Assembly (NCBI GenBank): GCA_003222935.1
Contig: QHXL01000024.1
Location: 1-10,871, forward strand
Reading direction: 5' to 3'
Length of the DNA: 10,871 bases
DNA from: Acidobacteriota bacterium
GTDB taxonomy: Bacteria; Acidobacteriota; Blastocatellia; Pyrinomonadales; Pyrinomonadaceae
The position numbers and the translations under genes were made by a program. Below the pieces are notes generated by a model. That model did not search any database, was not told the DNA's origin, and saw nothing but the letters and a program-made list of their open reading frames with translations. Position 1 is the first letter of the stretch; every line of letters begins with the position of its first letter. Shown one piece after another: positions 5,886-10,871 of this stretch.

Positions 5886-8321
5886 ATGTCCCCTAATTTC
5901 AAACTTGCCGCATCTCTAGTTCTTGCAATCGTCCTAACCTACTCGCTTGCAAAGGGCCAAACTTCAACCCGCACTATTCTCTTCGACTCCAACTGGAGCT
6001 TTCACCTGGGGGGCGCTCAAGGCGCTGAAGCCCCGGGTCTCGACGATTCGCAGTGGCGTAAGCTCGATCTCCCTCACGATTGGAGCATCGAAGATTTGCC
6101 CGGTACCAATTCTCCCTTCAATCCCAATGCGATTAGTCAGGTCAATGGCGGTTTCACTACCGGCGGTACTGCGTGGTATCGGAAGTCATTCACGCTTCGT
6201 CCGGACCAAAAGGGAAAACGAATCGTGATCCAGTTTGATGGCGTGTACATGAACGCCGAACTCTGGCTGAACGGCCAATCGCTCGGTAGTCATCCATACG
6301 GTTATACGAGCTTCTGGTTTGACATCACTGACAAGGTCAAGTCGGACGCAGTAAATGTTCTTGCTGTTAAGGTAAGGAACGAAGGTGAGAACAGTCGTTG
6401 GTATTCAGGCTCGGGCATTTATCGTCACGTCTGGTTGAAGACGTTGGAATCCATGCACGTTGCTCAATGGGGAACCTACATTACTACCCCTGAGGTGAGC
6501 CCGTCGTCAGCGAAAGTCAGTATCAAGACGAAGGTGCTGAATGAAACCGATCAGCCGTCGGAAGCCGTTCTGCTTTCGAGAATCCTGAACAGCAAAGGCC
6601 AGCTGCTGAACACGAAAGAATCGAAACACAGCATTCCCGCCCATTCCTCGTATGAATTCGACCAGCTCGTTGAACTCAAGGACCCGGCGCTCTGGTCACC
6701 CGATTCACCAACACTTTACACAGCAGAGTCGGTAGTTAACCAAAATGGCAAGACAATCGATCAGGTGCAGACAAAGTTCGGAGTACGCTCAATCGCTTTC
6801 GACGTCGCCAAAGGTTTTCTCTTGAACGGCCAGCCATTGAAACTGAAAGGCGGCTGCCTGCATCACGACAATGGACCACTGGGCGCACGAGCTTTTGATC
6901 GTGCCGAAGAACGACGTGTCGAACTCTTGAAGGCGAGTGGCTATAACGCACTGCGACTCGCACACAATCCACCGTCGCCGGCGTTTCTTGAGGCTTGTGA
7001 TCGTCTCGGCATGCTGGTGATCGATGAGGCGTTTGATATGTGGCGTGAAGGAAAGAACCCACATGACTATCACCTCTTTTTTGACGAGTGGTGGCAGCGG
7101 GACGTAGAAAGTATGGTGCTTCGCGACCGCAATCATCCTTCCATAATCATGTGGAGTATTGGAAACGAGATACCTAACCGAACCAGGCCCGAAGTGGTGA
7201 AACTGGCCCAGGAATTAGGCGACTACATACGGCGTTTGGAGCCAACCAGACCGATCACCTCCGCGGTTAACGACCTGCGTGAGGATAAAGATCCCTATTT
7301 CGCAACTCTCGACGTCGCGGGATACAACTATGCAGCCGGTGGCGACCACCAGAAGCAGAGTCTGTACGAGTTTGATCACAATCGACTTTCCAAACGGATT
7401 ATGTACGGCTCGGAGTCTTATCCTTTGGAAGCATTTGATAGTTGGATGAACGTGCTCGATCATCCTTACGTCGTTGGCGATTTCGTCTGGACTGCTTTTG
7501 ACTACATCGGCGAAGCAAGCATTGGTTGGCGAGGCTACTGGCAGGAGCAGAGTTTTTATCCGTGGACCCTGGCGTACTGCGGTGACATTGATGTGTGTGG
7601 CTGGAAGCGACCACAGTCGTATTACCGCGACGCTCTCTGGAAAGAGAATCAGGTGTCGATTTTTGTGAAGCCTCCCACGCCATCATTTCCGACAAATCCG
7701 AATCGACAGTCGTGGTCCAAGTGGCACTGGCACGATGTTGTAGCGAACTGGAACTGGCACGGTCATGAGAAAGAGTCGCTGGAAGTTAGTGTCTATTCTT
7801 CATGCGAAGAAGTTGAGTTGATGCTGAATGGAAGGTCGCTGGGCCGGAAGCCGACGAATCGTTCGACGGCGTACACGGCGACCTGGAGTGTGCCGTATCA
7901 GGCCGGCGTCCTTCAAGCAGTGGGCATCTCCGGCGGAAGATCAACATCCTTTGCGGACCTCAAATCTGCCGGACAGCCGAGCGCAATCAAGTTGACCGCG
8001 GATCGGGTACGCATTGTCGCCGACAATCAGGATCTGAGTTACGTAACGATTGAATTAGTCGATGCCAAGGGAGTGCGAAATCCGACGGCGGAGAACTTGA
8101 TAAGATTTAACATTGAAGGCCCGGGTAAGATCGTGGCCGTCGCGAATGCTAACCCGATCAGTACGGAAAGTTACCAGCGAACGCAGAGAAAAGCGTGGCA
8201 AGGAAGGTCCCTGGTGATTGTGAAGTCAACACAACAGGCAGGTCCAATTACAATCACGGCGTTGTCATCCGGACTGCGTTCCGCGAAAGTAGTTCTCTCG
8301 TCGACGTCACAAGAGCGCTAG
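5886..8321 (+). CDS. Exported glycoside hydrolase family 2 enzyme (beta-galactosidase-like, DUF4982 type)
   Basis: From ATG 5886 the protein has 811 residues (815 from TTG 5874). Residues 1-24 form a signal peptide (MSPNFK, then LAASLVLAIVLTYSLA). The GH2 domains follow in order: sugar-binding jelly roll (about 30-186, with WYRKSF, GVYMNAELWLNG and RWYSGSGIYRHVW), Ig-like sandwich (190-304, with DPALWSPDSPTLY), and TIM barrel (310-595). Active-site features are RLAHNPPSP (R357, H360, N361), acid/base E428 in SIGNEIP and nucleophile E510 in YGSESYP. A DUF4982-like domain with VELMLNGRSLG comes at about 630-690, then a C-terminal Ig-like domain (700-806). It should hydrolyse terminal beta-linked sugars by a retaining mechanism in the periplasm or outside the cell. 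Galactose is the usual specificity, but galacturonic, glucuronic or other sugars cannot be excluded. The stop is 39 bases before the glycosyltransferase gene, suggesting cotranscription. Confidence 0.94.
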   Translation: MSPNFKLAASLVLAIVLTYSLAKGQTSTRTILFDSNWSFHLGGAQGAEAPGLDDSQWRKLDLPHDWSIEDLPGTNSPFNPNAISQVNGGFTTGGTAWYRKSFTLRPDQKGKRIVIQFDGVYMNAELWLNGQSLGSHPYGYTSFWFDITDKVKSDAVNVLAVKVRNEGENSRWYSGSGIYRHVWLKTLESMHVAQWGTYITTPEVSPSSAKVSIKTKVLNETDQPSEAVLLSRILNSKGQLLNTKESKHSIPAHSSYEFDQLVELKDPALWSPDSPTLYTAESVVNQNGKTIDQVQTKFGVRSIAFDVAKGFLLNGQPLKLKGGCLHHDNGPLGARAFDRAEERRVELLKASGYNALRLAHNPPSPAFLEACDRLGMLVIDEAFDMWREGKNPHDYHLFFDEWWQRDVESMVLRDRNHPSIIMWSIGNEIPNRTRPEVVKLAQELGDYIRRLEPTRPITSAVNDLREDKDPYFATLDVAGYNYAAGGDHQKQSLYEFDHNRLSKRIMYGSESYPLEAFDSWMNVLDHPYVVGDFVWTAFDYIGEASIGWRGYWQEQSFYPWTLAYCGDIDVCGWKRPQSYYRDALWKENQVSIFVKPPTPSFPTNPNRQSWSKWHWHDVVANWNWHGHEKESLEVSVYSSCEEVELMLNGRSLGRKPTNRSTAYTATWSVPYQAGVLQAVGISGGRSTSFADLKSAGQPSAIKLTADRVRIVADNQDLSYVTIELVDAKGVRNPTAENLIRFNIEGPGKIVAVANANPISTESYQRTQRKAWQGRSLVIVKSTQQAGPITITALSSGLRSAKVVLSSTSQER

Positions 8322-8360
8322 GTTTCTGATCTTGATACTGATTTTTCGGATTCTGTAACC

Positions 8361-9971
8361 ATGCAACGGCGAAGGACATGGATTGTTGGCGCAATACTTC
8401 TCCTCATCGCCTTTGGTTTTCGCATCGCAGTCGCACGTTATCTCGCAAACGACACTCCGGGCGACGGAAAACTCTATGCGCTCCTGGCGCGCAACCTGCT
8501 CGAGCATCACGTTTATTCGCATGAAGCTGAACCGCCATACGGGCCTTCGCTAATTCGCTTACCGGGGTATCCCTTTTTCCTTACGGCGATCTATTACTTC
8601 TTTGGTCACGAGAACAACACCGCCGTTAGCATCGCTCAAGCCCTGATCGACACAGTCACCTGCGTCCTAATTGGATTGCTCGCTTACTTGTGGACCCCAT
8701 TTCAGCGGCGAAAACAGGTCGCTGCCCTTGCGGCAATCGCGCTCGCAGCAGTTTGTCCCTTCACTGCAATCTATGTCGGAACGATCCTCACTGAAACCTG
8801 GGCCAGTTTCTTCCTTGTGCTGCTTTGCTTATTAACAACACTCGCGTTCCAGGCACCTAACCTGAGGAGATCGATTTGGCTATGGGCTGCTGTTGGCCTG
8901 GTTGGAGGTATTCAAGTTTTCTTTCGGCCTGACAGTGGCTTGTTCGTGTTGGCCGTCGGCCTGACGCTGGTGGCTACGTTGTTTTTCAGGCGGAGAGATT
9001 CAGACGAAGTACCGAAGAAATCTGCGAGGCTGGCAAAAATTATTCTTCAAGGGACCATCATGTCCGTGGCCTTTATGGTCGTGCTGGTTCCCTGGACAGT
9101 ACGTAACTGGCGGACGTTTCATCTCTTTCAACCCCTGGCTCCTGCACATGCGGAAATGCCGGGTGAATTTGTTCCGCGCGGCTATTTAGCGTGGCTCCGC
9201 ACCTGGATCAACGACGGCCGTTATGTCGAATCCGTTCTGTGGCCACTGGACGATAAGCAGTTTCATCTGGAGGATTTTCCTGACTCGGCATTCGATTCAG
9301 CAGAAGAGAAGAGTCGCGTCGCGCAACTCCTGGATCGATACAACAATCCAGCTGGCGAAACTACCGACGAACTGGACAAAGCCGCGGCCGCCGAACCTTC
9401 ACCCTCGCCGGGTGATGAAGAAGATCAGAGTAGTGACGATACTGATGACGAGCAGGACGACACGGCGGAGGAAGAGGCCGACACAGCTACGCCGGATATG
9501 ACACCGCCAATCGATGCGCAGTTCGCGCAGCTAGCGCAGGAGAGAATTGCGCGCGCACCTTTGCGCTATTACGTATGGGTGCCTATGCAACGAGCGTGGT
9601 ATCTATGGGTTGGACCACACTCAGATTATTACCCTTTTGACGGCGAACTTTTTCCGCTGCGCGACCTGGACTACAGCGTGCATCAACACTTGTGGCTGCC
9701 ACTCTTCATGGTCCTGGTTTTTATTTTTACGCTGCAGGCAGTGGCGGGCGGGTGGATATTGTGGAGGGCCGCGACCACAGAATCGCGGCGCTGGCTGCTG
9801 CTGGTGGCATTGTCGATTTTTATTAGGCTGGCGTTCTTCGCTACGCTTGAGAATCCTGAGCCGCGCTACACAGTTGAATTCTTTCCCCTGCTTGCCGCAC
9901 TCGGTGGCATAGCCCTGGCTTCATCCTCTTTCGGGGAGGTTGCCGCTGGATGGCTGCTTGGCTTCGTTTAG
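8361..9971 (+). CDS. GT-C-fold membrane glycosyltransferase (ArnT/PMT-like) with acidic insert
   Basis: The 536-residue polytopic protein has likely helices near 7-27, 68-82, 90-111, 119-138, 141-163, 171-187, 191-209, 226-246, 443-465, 477-495 and 503-521. After the first helix comes NDTPGDGKLYALLARNLLEH, where D31 or D35 is the candidate catalytic Asp of GT-C enzymes. The segment RLPGYPFFLTAIYY (67-80) and the C-terminal NPEPRYTVEFFPLLAAL (498-514) are also typical of this group. Such enzymes transfer a sugar from a polyprenyl-phosphate donor on the outer face of the inner membrane to lipid, glycan or protein. The long extramembrane segment (about 250-440) includes an unusual low-complexity acidic stretch at 345-380 rich in Asp, Glu, Ser and Thr. 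The ATG at 8361 has no strong Shine-Dalgarno sequence, compatible with translation after the upstream GH2 gene. The acceptor is unknown. Confidence 0.85.
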   Translation: MQRRRTWIVGAILLLIAFGFRIAVARYLANDTPGDGKLYALLARNLLEHHVYSHEAEPPYGPSLIRLPGYPFFLTAIYYFFGHENNTAVSIAQALIDTVTCVLIGLLAYLWTPFQRRKQVAALAAIALAAVCPFTAIYVGTILTETWASFFLVLLCLLTTLAFQAPNLRRSIWLWAAVGLVGGIQVFFRPDSGLFVLAVGLTLVATLFFRRRDSDEVPKKSARLAKIILQGTIMSVAFMVVLVPWTVRNWRTFHLFQPLAPAHAEMPGEFVPRGYLAWLRTWINDGRYVESVLWPLDDKQFHLEDFPDSAFDSAEEKSRVAQLLDRYNNPAGETTDELDKAAAAEPSPSPGDEEDQSSDDTDDEQDDTAEEEADTATPDMTPPIDAQFAQLAQERIARAPLRYYVWVPMQRAWYLWVGPHSDYYPFDGELFPLRDLDYSVHQHLWLPLFMVLVFIFTLQAVAGGWILWRAATTESRRWLLLVALSIFIRLAFFATLENPEPRYTVEFFPLLAALGGIALASSSFGEVAAGWLLGFV

Positions 9972-9995
9972 AAGTGGTTCCGGCCTGGAGGGCTT

Positions 9996-10871
9996 TTAAC
10001 TGAACATTCGATGGATGGTTTGGACGATCCAGAAGGAGAGCGCGGCCATCAAGGCGGCGGCTGGAATGGTAAGTATCCAGGCCCAGACAATACGTCCGGC
10101 CACTCCCCACTTAACGGCTGACAAACGACGTGTAGCTCCAACGCCGACAATTGAACCCGTAATTGTGTGCGTCGTCGAAACTGGAGTGCCGGTGAGTGTG
10201 ACGTAAGCGAGCGTGAGTGCGGCGGCGGTTTCGGCACAAAAGCCACCCACGGGTTTCAACTTGGTAATCCTCGTACCCATCGTTCGCACGATGCGCCAGC
10301 CGCCTGACATTGTCCCGAGGGCGATGGCTGCGTGCGCAGCCAACACAACCGACACTGGAATTGGTGGCAACGCCCCGTCTTTCCCATACGTGAGTCCCCA
10401 AACACCACCAGCTGTGAGTACAGCGGTCATTATTCCCATTGTCTTCTGCGCGTCGTTGCCACCATGGCCCAAAGAGAAGGCTGCCGCCGACAGCAACTGA
10501 CCACGCCGGAAAATCTTATCGACCTTGGTTGCAGAGAACCGTCGAAAAATCCAGGCGACTGCCACCATCATCGCGAAACCGAGAAACATTCCAATCAGTG
10601 GCGACAGCACGATGAACTTCAACGTGCGAAACCAAACTTCCGCCTTCAACAAACCTGAAACGCCGCCGTACGCAGCTACTCCGGCGCCTGCATAACCACC
10701 AAGCAAAGCGTGCGAACTGGACGTAGGTAGGCCCAGGTACCAGGTGATTAAGTTCCAGATGATGGCCCCGAGAAGTGCAGATAGTAAGACATAAAGTCGA
10801 AGGTCCGCACTGATGAGGTCCATTCGAACGCCATCACCAATGGACTTCGCTACGCGTGTTCCAAAAACTGC
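9996..10871 (-). CDS. pit: PiT-family inorganic phosphate transporter, N-terminus cut by window edge
   Basis: The frame is open to the right edge. An internal ATG at 10823 is not the start, because the preceding codons read AVFGTRVAKSIGDGVR, which belongs to the family, so about 45-50 N-terminal residues are missing. Of the 292 visible residues, the diagnostic parts are TWYLGLPTSSSHALLGG (43-59), GHGGNDAQKTMGIM (135-148) and the second-half repeat TGTPVSTTHTITGSIVG (227-243). These form the inverted duplication of PiT proteins, which import phosphate (often as a metal-phosphate complex) with H+ or Na+ across the inner membrane. Hydrophobic helices alternate throughout and the protein ends HRMFS. 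It converges with the glycosyltransferase gene, with only 24 bases between the stops. A PhoU-like partner often lies upstream of such genes, but it would be outside the window. Confidence 0.94.
   Translation of the reverse strand, partial: AVFGTRVAKSIGDGVRMDLISADLRLYVLLSALLGAIIWNLITWYLGLPTSSSHALLGGYAGAGVAAYGGVSGLLKAEVWFRTLKFIVLSPLIGMFLGFAMMVAVAWIFRRFSATKVDKIFRRGQLLSAAAFSLGHGGNDAQKTMGIMTAVLTAGGVWGLTYGKDGALPPIPVSVVLAAHAAIALGTMSGGWRIVRTMGTRITKLKPVGGFCAETAAALTLAYVTLTGTPVSTTHTITGSIVGVGATRRLSAVKWGVAGRIVWAWILTIPAAALMAALSFWIVQTIHRMFS

Noticed and set aside
9972..9995. Possible terminator between the converging glycosyltransferase and PiT genes (GCC-TGGAG-GGC followed by TTTT)
   Set aside because: The stem is only three base pairs, too weak to call.
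10015..10658. Plus-strand open frames and second-frame minus-strand frames over the PiT gene
   Set aside because: They are antisense or frame-shifted shadows of a clear transporter gene and lack start signals.

Overview
The window reads as chromosome from a Gram-negative soil or sediment bacterium. It resembles Acidobacteriota, perhaps Blastocatellia/Pyrinomonadales. The hints are moderate GC, sigma70-like promoters, a double-FHA ABC exporter, a small exported protein with an 'FRLGMTKDEV' segment, another with a 'DFNHDG' segment, and a GH2 enzyme of the DUF4982 type. This placement is inferred from gene style, because no marker gene is present.

Layout from left to right. A minus-strand exported protein runs off the left edge (1-628). 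Next, also on the minus strand, is a single-domain response regulator (733-1116) that lacks the usual Lys before Pro. A 362-base gap follows, carrying a long 41-bp-arm inverted repeat (1316-1444). Then comes a 909-residue minus-strand ABC exporter with two N-terminal FHA domains (1479-4208), with a good sigma70-type promoter about 200 bases upstream. A tRNA-Arg(CCG) with encoded CCA (4455-4531) and a small exported protein with a DxNxDGxxD motif (4689-5237) complete the minus-strand block. Between 5238 and 5885 lie a long open frame without an ATG, a tandem 12-bp repeat over a promoter-like sequence, a 28-bp operator-like site, and a second, perfect 41-bp-arm inverted repeat (5747-5858) that ends just before the ribosome-binding site of the next gene. 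On the plus strand, an exported GH2 glycosidase (5886-8321) is followed after 39 bases by a GT-C-type membrane glycosyltransferase (8361-9971), probably as one transcript. A convergent PiT-type phosphate transporter (9996-10871) runs off the right edge and lacks its N-terminus.

There is no phage, plasmid, CRISPR or recognisable defence system here, and the genes mostly look like independent housekeeping or envelope functions. The parts that deserve a second look are the two long palindromes, the FHA-ABC exporter with an enlarged TM5-TM6 loop, the atypical response regulator, and the acidic low-complexity insert in the glycosyltransferase.
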